From: Polydactylus sextarius
Lineage: Eukaryota > Chordata > Actinopteri > Polynemidae
Assembly (NCBI GenBank): GCA_016801845.1
Contig: CM028926.1
Location: forward strand, 4,686,501-4,750,500
DNA length: 64,000 bases
Direction of reading: 5' to 3'
Shown here in pieces: positions 13,396 through 25,945 of this stretch. The notes beneath the pieces are model-generated. The model saw only the letters and a program-made list of their open reading frames with translations. It had not been told where the DNA came from and did not search any database. The first letter of the stretch is position 1; the number at the start of each line of letters is the position of its first letter. Made by a program: the position numbers and the translations under genes.

Positions 13396-16300
13396 TAGTT
13401 TTCATAGTTTCTCAGAAAAAAAAGGTGCATCTAAAAACTAATTTCTCACCCACCTTCACTGCTTTTTAATATGAGGAACGTGTATATTTGCAGATGTAAT
13501 GGCCTGAGATGTGAAAATGCAGTAAACACGAAACATTACTGAGGACAATAGCAAATAAATTCACTGAAGCGTGATATCTGAAGAAATGCCGCCCTGAGCA
13601 GGACGGTAACAAAGTTGTCCAATTATTACAAACCCACTGGGAGATATTATTGTCTGAACAAATATTCTTGTAATGACAAACTGTGCCTGTGATATTGTCT
13701 TGGTTTGGTGTCTGTGTGAGTGTTGACTCTGTTTATGAAGGAGCTTGCTGTGGCAAGCCCTCGACAATGAAACAGGTAATCCCGAGATTTCCTCAGAAAA
13801 AGATTTTTTTTTTAAATCCAGGTTGCTTTACTCAAAAAAAAGTCCCTTCTTTACAATAGCTGTAAAAAAAAACACTACTCATTTTTCATTGTCAAATTTT
13901 GTGCTGTGTGACCCTGTGCAATCAAATGAAATAACTATCATTATATGAAGAAATGATGTGTCGTCTCTGCATCTACGACTTATGTAGGAGAGAGAATGAA
14001 TGGTAGCGCAATGGGTTATGGCATCTTCATCACTCAAAATTAAACACTGCAAAGTTAATTTAACAACGATTTCGCTCTATAAACTAGCAAGACATTGTAA
14101 TAATGAAGTTTTATGTGACAAAGGCATCAGGTGGAGTTTACTGTCAAACATTACTGCTTTTTTCTTCTTCTTCTTCTTCGGGGGGGTGGAGGGGGGCTAC
14201 AGTTGAGCCACAATAAAATTGAGAGGATAAGTCAGAACAAATGTCATTATTGAATTGCACCGATGGGATGTCTAATACTTATGAATTCTCCCCAGGAATG
14301 GAACACTACTTGACCTCTTAAGACGCCCAATTAGAAATTAAGTATTGCATCCAATTACCAGACAAGCATCTCTTCACCTTCCTTGTAAGATCTGGCAGAG
14401 GGAACAGCTGAATACCTAACAGCAAAGTAGAGTGTCTTATCACCAAATATCTAACACATTCACAAATCACGCGTCTGCCAAAGCATCGCTAGCAGGGTAA
14501 TTGCCATGCAAAAAGCAAACACTTGACTTATCTGACAAAAAACTGAGGTTGAATCTGCGGAAAGAATGCGACTACTCTGCTAATGCTTTAACCTTACAAC
14601 AAAAAAGTTTTGTGCAATGTATTGTAATCTGCTGAGAGGATTTCATTTCCTCAATTAATCATGTTTTCAGCACATTAAAAAGTACATGCCCCAAGGCCAG
14701 GATGGAAATCGTAAACGACCATGGACCGGAATGTGAAAATGTCTTGCTTTCAAAAAGGAATCATTATGATTTATGTACATACCAAGGCGCATTTATGTGT
14801 AGGGCAGAGTCAAATTATAACCTCTGGCTACTTCACCTGTTCATTATTTTTCTGTAATTATTTCAAATGTTTATCCTCTATTAGCTAACTACATAACCCA
14901 TTTATCCATTATTTATTTCATTTTCCAGTGGTATAATAAATTTACTTGCATTGCATTACACCAATTTATAAGCCTATCTGAATGGTTTTCCTCCTCCTCA
15001 ACACAAATATGTGAGTATATATCTTAATAAAAGTGTTATTCTTGCCATTTTCACATTTGTTGAACTATTTCACAGTCTGTCCATGTACTCCCAAGAAAAT
15101 TTTACAAGTACCCCTAAAGATTCGAATATACAGAACAGCCTGAGAGAAAAGCGCTTTTAAACTCCACCATGATTTGAAATGCAATGGCTGTATTTACAGT
15201 TCTTTTTTTTCCAGGAACTCTGAAAAAGTTCAGGGGTAGCCAGGTACACATGTAGCACCAGTGTATTGATACATTGATGACCCAGAGACACAACCATTTA
15301 ATTGTCTATCATGTCTTTCTCTCTTACAGACAAAACGAAAGACAAGCTTTTATTTCCTATCAGAGACACACTTGCTGTGCTATCCCCCCCTGTGAAAGAC
15401 CGTCTCCCTGAATGAAAACTCCTGTCTCCTGCAAGTTCAAGCGAAGCAGCGTGTAATCAAAGATGGCTTCAGGCACCGTAGACTGCTGCTGCAGTCTGTG
15501 AAGGAAGGATGGTGGACATCAGCACAACACAAAAGAAACAGCTTTAAAAAATGGCAAGAATGTGAATACCGAGGTCAAATGGAAACACAAGACCATTCTG
15601 TTGATTCCCAAAGGCGGAACGTAACAGGGGGAAGTGCGATGCTTCGCGAATGAAAAATCACTAAGCAGCATTTGAATGAATAGAGCAACTTCGTAAAGCA
15701 AAAAAGCCGCTAACAGAGGCTGATTCATAAATGAAGAGGAAGGCATAACTCCATGTCATGGTGTTAGTTGGCTGGGGGGGCTTGAAATGAATGTTTCGTC
15801 GTTTGCACAAAAGCTGTGTCAACCCGACTGACTTGACTAAACCTCAGACAGAGTCAAAACAAAGGTTTGATACAATAGAAACCTCCTGTCTTACTACTTG
15901 ACTCTAATAAATAGGCTGAAATAATGACTTTATGGGAGCTCAGGCTTGAATATCAGAGGTTTACCACTGACCCTCTTTATTGGTCAGTAGGAGCCCCTGC
16001 TGATGGCACTTGTGGTGACACTGCTCTGGGTGGTGGGAACAGTGTTACTGGTTTCCCCTTGTTTTTTATCTATAAGATAAATTTTAATAAGAAAAAGTAG
16101 TTAATTAAACGTAATTCACAATAACAAAGGGCACATAAGCACCACCCTGATTTCTATACACATGTGCCCCTTTATGGTATTCCTTAAATATTCTCCGGGG
16201 TTGAGTGATTACCATCACAGTTAATGGGGGCCTCTCAAAGAATTCATTAAAACAGAGCAATGACTCTAATGGAGAATGTGAACAAAGATCCGGGCCTTGT

Positions 16301-17497
16301 TAAAGATGGGTGTGGCCACAGGCTTTTCATATGGAGGAGAGGTGCCCTCCCCGCCGCCACCCCCACCGTCCCAGTCAGGTTGCACATGCGAAGTGCAGGA
16401 GCAGGCAGCAGCTACTCTGTGCCTTCTCCGAGGGGTGTGTGCTGTTCCATATTAATGACAAAGAGAGAAGCAGGAGCAAGAAGTCACTATCATACACTCA
16501 TTTGTTTAAAAAGAGCCAGCCTCACAATACAGACAGCGGGAGTCCGCAGGAATCCAGTGAAAGCCGGGGGCTTCGTCAATGACAAAAGACAGAAACAACC
16601 TCACTTTTTTTTGTCCCTGAAACAAGGGCTACCCAATTTCAGAGTGCCGTTGGTCTTTCACCAAAACCAAGCATACCTTCATGCATTTCAATAGGGGTAT
16701 TCCTGCATAAAGAAAGAAGCACTACTGCATAGCACAGTCATCTCTCTCTCTCTCTCCTGTTGTTAAGCTTTTCTTTATAGCTGAAACAATAGCACTAAGG
16801 TCCCTCCCCTTGGATAACAAATGAACCATTATTTTGCACAGCAGAGTGAGGAACCTGTGTGCGAAATGAGAAAAGTGAGAACATGGCAAAGATACAAAGC
16901 AGATGTTAAGTCAGTTTGGTAAGACATTACAGAGCTTTTCTCTCTTAAATGATCTCACCTCAGTTTGAAAGTGTTGAAAGTGTAAAACATCCAAAGAATA
17001 AAAAGTCAATAAAGTGCCAAATTTAAAAGAGCCTCTCCAAACCCAACTGGTAATTTAAACCAAAAATAAAAAAAAAAAAAAAATATGGATGACTGAAGGG
17101 GCAATTTCAGCTGAGATGATAAAAATTGAATATACCTCACACTCTGGCACTAAATGCAAGACAAGCCAATCACCAAAGTGTAATTAAGATTCACTTGCTG
17201 CTGTTTTACTGATAATTCTGTGTGTAAAACTGTCAAGAGGTGAACAAAAGACCTTCCTCTCAATGAGTCACTGCCTGAGAGTGATTATTTTTTGCTACAC
17301 AAGTCCTTTCATTTTGTCAAGCCAGAGCCACTCATACATCTCACCGCTGAGGGAGGCCGACACACACACACAGACAGAGAACTGGTCTCAACACGTAGAA
17401 GACCCAGCATGTTCATATAGTATCATATATTTCATCCTTGTTGTCTCACAACATCTAATCTAAAGGTGAATTCTGAGACTTTGGAAGAAATACAAAT

Positions 17498-17517
17498 AAA
17501 TATATATATATATATAC
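17498..17517. repeat. (TA)n microsatellite
   Basis: Short uninterrupted TA run between AATAAA and CAACCC. Confidence 0.8.
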
Positions 17518-19049
17518 AACCCACTTTTTCTTACACAAACAACCACCTCTGTAAAGTTACAATAAAATGAATGAGTTAATGTTGCCAAGAGTGATGGGAA
17601 CAAAGTGCTTTTCTTTTAACAACTGGACACACAAACGAGAATCATAAAGAGACAAGTCTGTCCTCTTCATGGCCCTAAAAACCAACACTGCTCCACCTGT
17701 TCAGAGTCCTGCTGGGAGTGGAGAGAAACTGGAGTGTGTGAGTGTGTGTGTGCTGAGTGTGCTGGGTGCAGAGCAGACAAAAGAACCAAAGAAATCAGAA
17801 ATACATATCTGTGTTACATCACAATTAAAAGTGCCATACAACTGTGCCACTGATGATTAATGTATGTTTAATTTTAGACGCACGGTAGGCGAGGCACTAT
17901 TCCATATGGCAAAGATGCATATGATATTAGCGTCATTTCTCTGGGGACCAGCTGATGCATTGGCCTGAAGTCTTGGAGACAGTAAAAGGGTTTTTCTAAC
18001 CCTCACAGATGCAAAGCAGGTTAATGATCAACTCTACTTTGAGATTTCCCACTTTTAGATTCACATTCTATTCTGCATCAAAGATTATGCAAAGACCGCA
18101 TTTTAATTTCACCCTAACTTCAGGTTATTTTTTAGCTTTTACATCACCCAAAATGTCTCCTTTGTTTCTAGTTATTTGTAATTTATGGCTACAGTTACCA
18201 TGTCAGCAGTTAATTAAGCTTGATCCTCACATCCAGGCTGTAAAGTGCTGCTGCCAGGGGCGCTGGTAGGAATTCTACACCCCCTGATGTGATGTGACAC
18301 AGGGCTCCCCTCCCTGATTCTGCTTTAATTTACAGTATGACATTGCTTGCCTGAACGGCCCTGTGTTGTCTGTGGAGCCATAAAAGTTCCCCCCACTCCC
18401 TACCCCACCTCTCTCAGAACCGCATGTCTTATTCCAATCAAGACCTTTGTGATTATTGACCATGTGATGACATCTGTTTCACTTTAAGCTCTTAATATGC
18501 CGAGATCGTGTAATCCACTTCACTACTTCACTGCACATACAGATCTGAGAGTCCTACAGAAATATTATGAGCTGCTAAATTTGGCTCAAGTATCCAGCAG
18601 GTAATGACTTGTGCAGCTATCATATCTGAGGCCATTTTGAATATTTCTGCTGTAAAAAAAAAAAAAGAACCTGTGAGAACAACTAGGGATTAAAACAGGG
18701 GTTAGTTTAGCTTAAAGCCGCGTCAGTCAAATTAAATATGTTTTACTGCTGAATGAAGTTTTTTAAATCCCCGGCGGATTTTCCTATTTTCCTCTAGTTT
18801 TCATTCAGTGTCTTGTAAATCGATTGTGGTCTGTAGTTCCCAAGCTGGCCATTTGCTAAATTTGATCAACAAATGCTTAAAATGCTTTAAGAGGGAAACC
18901 ATTAAAGAGATAGTGCAAAGTGAAGTACAGATGCAGCATTTCTATTCAAAGCCATGATTCGGTTGAGTTGCCATACTTCCCATGAATGCATGAATTTTGC
19001 ATGAAGGAATACAATACTTTGAGAGTCACAAAGAAATCTCTTTTCAAAA

Positions 19050-19071
19050 GATGAAGAAGAAGAAGAAGAAG
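19050..19071. repeat. (GAA)n microsatellite
   Basis: Run of AAG/GAA triplets followed by AAAAAAG, with purines on the plus strand. Confidence 0.8.
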
Positions 19072-21284
19072 AAAAAAGACCACAAGCATCTTTAGACATC
19101 AGAAGGAAACCAGTTATAAACAAGACGAGACGTGCACGCACGTCTTACATGTTAGCCCAAACATACAATTAAAGCCGTTCTCTCTTGTTTCCTGTGCATT
19201 AACGACAAGCCTGGACGTAACCTAGTTAAAGATGATGGAAACGAGAGTGGATCTATCTCAGGTGAAATTGGGTGACCCCCTGTAAGAGATTAGTCCATTA
19301 GGAGAAGGGAGAGCCCCCACTTGCTTGACAAGTAATACCAGCTGTGACACCGAGCGCTGTCTGTCTGTTCAGGAGACACAGGAGGAGGTAGGGGGGTGAG
19401 GGTGGTGGGGGAAGGGTGGAGACAAGGGAGCGGAACAAAAAAACAGATGCATCTTCCTAGACTGTTTGTTCTAAGTCTAATTCAGGGGGCTCTTGTTTTT
19501 CCTGCTCTGTCTCCTTGGTTGTGGCCGTGGCTTGGCCTTTAACGCTATAGCGCCTGGAGCTGCTGCTTTTTCATCTGTTCAAATATAATAAACAAGGGCC
19601 TGTTTTTCTATTTCTTTCTTTTTTTTCTATTTCAAGTATCGATGCAGTTTTTATTGCAAATCCAAAACTCAATAAAACCCTCTCATCCTGATTTTTTTTT
19701 TGCCCCCCCTCACCCCTTATTGAGAAAATTGGCAAAAAGAATGAGGAATATATCTGCTTTCTTACACGGTTCAACTGTTTGCACTTTTTTTTTTATTTCC
19801 AAACCATCTGTTGTAAGTAAACACGCACATATGTTTTGACCTTTGATCACCTACAGCAGCTTGTCGGCTGAACAAACAGCAGCGAGGACGACCATAAAGT
19901 GTAACCTCATTACTGACTCAGTGCACTCTCCTCCTGGTCTCAGGCACACGGCACTGCAGCGGCAAGGCGGCGTAAAAACACCTTAAAAGGCCCACTCGTT
20001 TCCTCTCAAATAAACCACCTGAGCCTGACTGATAGGTGCTGCATGGTGTTAATTTACAACAACAGGCGTCACTGTAGTGTGACTAGGCGGAAGGGAGTAC
20101 AGTGGGGATCAAACCCTCCGCCCTTTTTCCTATCTGGTGGGAGTAGTCTGAGCTCCGGTGCTGCTCACTGCTTTAATGGCTTTGCTGAGTGATATGAGCA
20201 CATGGCGCTGCTACCTGTTGGCCTGATGGGGGCAGACACAAAAGGACACCTGCAGGAAAGGAAAAAAAATGTCTCTTGCAACACACAAAAACAAGCCCAA
20301 AGTTAAAACTAAAAGACCTTGAGCTCGTTCCGTCTTTCTTTCTTTCTTTCCTAAAAAAAAAACCCTAATCTATTTTCCATGCCATATTTTAACATCACCA
20401 CTTAATACCAAGTTACTGCTCTGACATCAAAGCCAAAAGAACCACATTTCTTTGCTAAAAACTTGGAAGCGTTCACTTTTACAAACCATTACATGTGCCC
20501 ACATTCCAAAATGAGTCCCATCTAACATGTAATTACTGAAGGGAGCCTGTCAGTAGATCTTTTTTTTTCTCCCCCCCCAACAACAAGAAGGCCATAATTA
20601 CAATAAATCAGACAGGATGTGCACGCAGCATCATTCTGCTCGGCGGCCTGTGTTAACACGGCAGAAAACACAATTTAAAAAAAAAAAAAGAGAGAGAGAG
20701 AGAAGCATCATGATGATATCATGACATGAGCACATGTGAATGCTGGGAGATGATGACTACCTCACAGCCTCTCCCATCATGACGGAAAAAAAATAAGGGG
20801 GTGGGGGCTGGGGGGTGCTGCTGCTGGTGGTGGCGGCACAATGGGCAATATTTCATGTCACATAAGCAGTTTACTACATGAAAAAGTCACACAAGAGCAA
20901 CAATTTATACCAGCAGACAGAATAATAAGCTTTTTATTGAACAGAGTGGAGTTATTATCTCATAATTTTAAATTCTTTATAAAGATTTTTTTTTTCTTTT
21001 TTCATAAAGAGGAAAGTGACCAGAAGCCATAATCATGATTTTGTCCTTTTTTTTAAGGAAAGGACATTACTAGAAATAGATCTAAATGAAAACCATAAAT
21101 ATATATATTCTAACCACATAAGAGCAGCATCTGACTTAAATTGTAACATAAACTATATTACAGCTCAGTAACTTAAAACTAAAAAAACATAAATTAAAGA
21201 TTAAGATAAAATAAAACCACCATCCTCTCTTATTCACTTTTATCCATAAATGTGGTCGATAACCCCCGAGGCTGGAAGTTTTGG

Positions 21285-21885
21285 AGGCACCTGCGCGCGG
21301 AAGCCGGGACTCCCCCCCTCGCCCCCCATGCGCACACACAAGCACGCACGCACGAACACACACACCTTTCCTCGTTTGTACCTGCGGTTTAAGCGCAAAG
21401 GCGCACTCCGCGTGACCAGCGGCACAGGCACCAAGAGCCGGTTAATAAGACAATGGCTTACCTCGGTGCAGGAGCGCGGTGATGAGGAGTGCGCACACGC
21501 AGCTGCCGGACAACAAGTGCATCCCTGCGAGTCTTTTCTCTCAGATTCCTCACTCAGATGGTTGTGTTAATTTTTCTTCAAAGGTTTTTATTAAAACCTG
21601 GTTGAGTTTTTTTTCTTCTTCTTCTTTAATATTGTAGATGATTCAGTGAATGAAAAAAAAGAAATGGTCCTCGCGCGTTTGGAGAGAGAGAGAGAGTGAA
21701 AAATCAGTTCAGATCAGTTTTTGGCTCTTCTCCCAACGTGGCATGTGCTCACTAACTGGCGCTGACATCAGTTCTGGTAGAACAGGTAATCGCGAGGGGC
21801 ACAGAGAAGAGCGCGAGGGCGGGGATACTGTCTGCGGCTCCGCCCACTCCTTCTCCACCCCCCCACCCCCGCCTCCCTCTCTACC
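21285..21885 (-). promoter_or_regulatory. CpG-rich promoter and first-exon region of the alcam-like gene
   Basis: The segment around and upstream of the signal-peptide exon is much richer in CG dinucleotides than the rest of the window, notably at 21,285-21,510 and 21,673-21,845. GC boxes lie at 21,817-21,824 (GGGCGGGG) and 21,840-21,845 (CCGCCC), followed by a C-rich run at about 21,855-21,871. A TTAATAAAA-like sequence at about 21,584-21,598 (minus strand) sits some 65 bases before the start codon, but I cannot tell whether it acts as a TATA box. The start site is not fixed by the sequence. Confidence 0.5.
21462..21522 (-). CDS. alcam: Signal-peptide first exon, probable ALCAM (CD166/neurolin)
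   Basis: On the minus strand the start codon at 21,522-21,520 has G at -3 and opens 20 residues, MHLLSGSCVCALLITALLHR. The exon ends one base into the next codon at a good donor (CCGAG then GTAAGC). The peptide is a typical secretory signal: a short polar start, a hydrophobic core (ALLITALL), then HRG. Human ALCAM's first exon likewise encodes only a signal peptide of similar pattern (an SSC-type start, LLI, A, then R..G) and splices in phase 1 into a very long first intron. ALCAM is a cell-adhesion immunoglobulin-family membrane protein of axons and leukocytes. Gene order supports this: human ZPLD1 and ALCAM are neighbours on one strand, and two ZPLD1-like genes lie upstream here on the same strand. 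The Ig domains are outside the visible exon, so another secreted or membrane protein remains possible. The exon itself is more certain than the name. Confidence 0.55.
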
Positions 21886-21895
21886 TCCCTTTCAA

Positions 21896-21921
21896 ACACA
21901 GACACACACACACACACACAA
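21896..21921. repeat. (CA)n microsatellite
   Basis: CA run just upstream (minus-strand sense) of the CpG-rich promoter. It forms part of a low-complexity C-rich, CA-rich tract reaching 22,090. Confidence 0.9.
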
Positions 21922-22023
21922 CCTCACCCACACCATCCCGCCCATTTTCTTAAGACCCAGTTCACCCCCTCTACCCCATCCCCACCTTCTCCTTTCTCTC
22001 ACTCCACTCCTCCCCATCCTGCC

Positions 22024-22045
22024 CCACACACACACACACACACAC
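22024..22045. repeat. (CA)n microsatellite
   Basis: Second CA run in the same low-complexity tract, separated from the first by T/C-rich sequence. Confidence 0.9.
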
Positions 22046-22285
22046 TATCCAACTCATACATACCACACGCACGTACGCACATAGACACAAATGCAAACGC
22101 GTAGCTACATCTCAGCCTGGTTTTACTCAGAGACACCCAGAGGTAGAATGAAGTGCCCTGCGCTTAACCTGCACTTAAAACTTTTCAGTGAACTTAACTT
22201 AAGGTACATATACATACACGTATGCTTCCATTAAAAATAAATAAATAAATTTGATCACTGTTGGTTATTAAAGGGAAAAGGTGAT

Positions 22286-22321
22286 AACAACAACAACAAC
22301 AACAACAATAATAATAATAAA
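22286..22321. repeat. (ACA)n-(ATA)n compound microsatellite
   Basis: A run of CAA triplets passes directly into ATA triplets. Confidence 0.9.
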
Positions 22322-23732
22322 GATACAGTTATGCAGATTTTAACTGAATGAATTTCAAATGTAGCATCCTCACTTTAGGATGACTCATGAGGGGTAAAAA
22401 ATAAAAAGTGCAGAAGCTGGAAAGTGTCTATTTATCTGCAATGTTTACTTCTAAACAACTAATCTGAAAGTATCAAAAAAATGTTGCATAGATAGATATT
22501 TTTTTGTTAGTCGTCCCAATGGATTCATCATCTTTTTCAGCTGCCAAGCATCAACAGATGCTGAGAGTTTTAATACTGTTCACACTTATGTACTGAAAAA
22601 AACTAATTTTTTTTTATTTTTTAATGATGTTATGAAGTTTAATACAGAGAAAAATTTGTGACTTGACTACAAGCATCAAAACTGCACGTCTGTAAAAAGC
22701 CCTGCAGAGCACATTTATACATCTATGTAAGATGTAAAGCTGTTGTGTGCTACAGTCGAGAGAGGAGAAACATTAAAAATTGCAGTGGCTTTAAAATTAT
22801 ACCTATAAGGATAGAGCGTGAGTACTTTTCCACCTCTGCTTTGTCCAAATCATGCACAATCTCGCACAAGCGTTTGCAGACGCACGTGCATGGACACACT
22901 CACGCATGAGGTATACTTTCAATCAGCTGCTGCCTTGTGCACTTGTTTCATGCGGGAAACGACACAACTAGGGCCATGTTGTGTGTGTGTGTGCTGTAGG
23001 GCCTCACATGCAGACAGCAGAGAGTTGATGGTAAAAAAGTCTATACAGTGTGTAGGAACAAGGTTAATTATAAGGAAGACATTTCTGTTTGAATAATTTA
23101 GACTTGTTTAATAATTGAAAAATCCATGCTCATGTCTCCTCAGTTTTCATGTATTTCTGAGCAATGTAATGATAATTAATATACATATTATATGTGTGAG
23201 TGCTGTGGCATTGAGAGTACCTCTGCTTGTTTTGAGTCTGCATTTACTTGTATAGCATGTTGGTGTTTCCAGTCAGGTTTTTCCAAGCGATTGTTATGGT
23301 GACTACAGATGAGGGCTGGGTTCAGTGGAGGTCCCGCGTTTTAAAACAGAGCATAACAAGTGACAGTTTGAGCAAGTCCATTTCAGAAGTTGGTAAAAAA
23401 ATAAAAAATAACATCAGAGCTTGTAAAACGTCATTAAAACCATACTTGCTGCAAATAAAATGATTTACCACTGTGCCGTAACTGCATGATCATGCTTGTC
23501 TGATCACAAGATGTGTGTATTTGCGTGTGCGCAGTGTGTGCTGGGCTATTGGGGGGTGAAGAAGTAAGTATTCCTCACCCTGGGTGTGAAATTCATGTAG
23601 GTCTGTGATGGTTTGTGCAAATAGAGCGAGGGCACAGGCTGTGAAAACCTAATGCAATTTGATTAGAAGTTAACCGCAAAGCAATATTTTTCCTGCCTCG
23701 CTGAGCTGAGAAAAAAAGTACTATTTGCTTCT

Positions 23733-23763
<31 letters not shown>

Positions 23764-25318
23764 GGGTGAAAGTAAATGAGACTGACTGATGACCATGCCT
23801 GGAGTGTAGTGTTCAATTACCAAATAATGTCTTGGTCATAACTGTGATTTCAGGTAAGGCCTGAAAAACAACAAACAAACAAACAATCAGAACAACATTA
23901 CATTTATAACCCAACCCTAAAAAATAATCCTCCCAAAAAAAGAAAAAAAAATCTACATAAACCTGTGTGAGGTAGATGTGCCAAAACTTCATGTCATGCT
24001 TTGGCTTTTTTTTCTGCAGCTGAAACTCAAGTTGATTTTGTATTCACAGGAGAGCATTTTTCAGTCAGGCCCCATGACTGTAGAAAGAGATTATACACGG
24101 AATAATGAATTACAATATATCATGTCATAGTGGAAGAACTGTACCAGCTCCTGCTGTCTGTTATTTGATGAAAGAATGAGCACTCCTATTTTGACATCTT
24201 GTGAGACATTTCATGACACTATTCCTACGATGAGCATGGAAACAAACAAGCTTGCGTTGCTATGGACTCTGGCACATTTTTTTTTTTTTGACATTCGATG
24301 ATGCTGCAGACAGGGAATCTTTTTTTTTTCTTCCTCTTCTTGTCTTTCCCCCGCCACTGGCTCATGATATAGGCTTACATTTATTATAATATTTGTGTCT
24401 GAAGTTAATTAAATTCAGTTTGGTTACAATAGATGTAACAACTCCAGTGACCATGACCAGCGGCGAAGTATGGGTTACAGACAGAACAGGAGGCTGCTCA
24501 TTTGCAGCCCTGCAGTCATCAGTTCTCTTTTGCGTTCCCTCTTCTTTCTTTTTTTTTTTTTTTTTAACTCGATCGAAACAGCAAATATGGAAAAGATTCA
24601 TTTAACTCTTCACCAGGTTTTTCTGAAAATCTGAAATTTCTTCCCACCATCCTGTGGAAAGTGTCAGCCCCGTTCTGAGTCGTTTCCTGGGAGGCAGATG
24701 AGTGATTAGTCATCTACAGATTGGTTCTTGGGTAAAAGCAGTGTCAGCCGGTGAACACAGTGACCCTGACATTTTCAGCATGGTCAAGGGAGAAGATCCA
24801 GTTAATGGCCAGTCCTGTGCCGGCCAGCAGCACCTCTTTGGATCGATAATTGCTTCATTAGTTAATCTGATTGAGTGTGCGAGCAGCCTGTAGTCAATGC
24901 AGACTTACCTCTCTTTCTGTGAGGAGTCTGTGTTTTATCGATTTCATTGTTCTCTGTAGAGCCCAACTTTTCCCCCCAACTAATCCTCACATTTAGACAT
25001 AGAAAAGGAGAATGGATCTCTTTGTTTGAGCTCCTCACGCCATCCATACCTCACTTATATTAAAGACAATCAATAGGGAGATCTTCTCATGAGCAACAGT
25101 AAAAATAAGCGGCATGTTTACAAAACATGCACAGATCTGCTCACAGTACACACACTAAATGTGAAAATGTCCAATTGAAAGTGGTAGATGTTTAATATCA
25201 GTGTTTTATCTTAGCTCTGTTTTGGTTTCCACCAACTCCACAGTTCAATATCTGGTTACTTAGATGCTAAATTTTGTTCACTACTTAGCTGCTAACTAAG
25301 AAAAAAATTTGTTTTTAA

Positions 25319-25945
25319 ATGGCCTAGAGTAATTTGAACCCAAGGTCTATTTTACCATGAATACGAGTCAAACATCCCATCAAGAGATATTTTATGTTGG
25401 TTGAAGGATTTTTGAGTTTAACTGTCTTTTGTTTTTGCAGCCAAATAGTTTACAATGAAAGTAAGTGGGGCAGTCAGCCAAAAGTATCTAAACTGCCACT
25501 TTTAACCACTAATGAAGCTCAAAAGAGCTGTAGTAGCATGAATAGTAGCATCTAATCTGAAGTACCAATAAATTAGTAAGTGTACTTAGAGTTTATTAAA
25601 AGGATTGTTTTACTAGACTTACCCAACGTCTTGTCTTTATAACGACTGGTGATGAAGGGTGTTCCAGATCAGCAGATTCGTCATTTTCCTGAACAACCAG
25701 CCGATGTGTCCGTGAAGAGCAAAAAAATGACAAATCTGCTGATATGGAACACCCTTCACTGCCAGTTGATATGAAAACAAGACATTGGGTTATGTTTGGT
25801 TGACCGCTCCACTTACTTTCAGTGTTAGCTGTTTGGCTGTGAGAACAAAATATGATCAAACACGAAAATCCTTCAACCAAATGTAAAATAGCTCTTAGTG
25901 GGGTATTCAACTGACCCTGGGTTACAATTACTCTGGAGTATCACT
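25319..25945 (+). mobile_element. Long-inverted-repeat non-autonomous DNA element, copy 1
   Basis: The left arm (25,325-25,490) and the right arm (25,790-25,943) are inverted copies of each other. Both arms share GAGTAATTTGAACCCA-like ends, a CATGAAT region, a GGTTGAAG block and AAGTAAGTGGGGCAG or its complement. An inner inverted pair (25,618-25,690 against 25,733-25,795) includes TGGAACACCCTTCACTGCCA. A spacer of about 110 bp sits only in the left arm. TTAA flanks both ends (25,315-25,318 and 25,946-25,949), fitting a TTAA target duplication. No transposase frame is present. A second copy lies at 52,675-53,288 in the opposite orientation. Confidence 0.75.

Larger units (their letters stand above)
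1..21461 (-). other. Probable first intron of the alcam-like gene (no exon recognised)
   Basis: This is the stretch downstream, on the minus strand, of the signal-peptide exon ending at 21,462. I looked for a follow-on exon coding for an immunoglobulin V-type strand and did not recognise one. All open frames here are short, lack convincing splice sites or family motifs, and many are poly-A/T or simple repeats. Recognisable content is limited: dispersed fish repeats at about 3,313-3,660 and 13,245-13,395, simple repeats near 2,121, 5,571, 17,498 and 19,050, and a TAAT-core cluster at 7,706-7,746. The remainder is unannotated AT-rich DNA. That this is one intron rather than partly intergenic is an inference from the exon at its upstream edge. 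Confidence 0.45.

Noticed and set aside
14000..14040. tRNA-like A-box words (GGTAGCGCAATGGGTTA)
   Set aside because: No matching B box or cloverleaf could be found downstream, so neither a tRNA nor a tRNA-derived SINE is supported.
16260..16694. 144-codon plus-strand open frame
   Set aside because: No recognisable domain, signal peptide or membrane span, overlapped by another open frame, and lying in the presumed intron. It is compatible with chance in a GC-richer stretch.
21650..22084. 144-codon plus-strand open frame
   Set aside because: Composed of Pro/Thr/His repeats from CA- and C-rich low-complexity DNA upstream of the alcam-like promoter.
25596..25910. 104-codon minus-strand open frame
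   Set aside because: Lies in an arm of the long inverted-repeat element, and the second copy does not keep it open. It is not a transposase.
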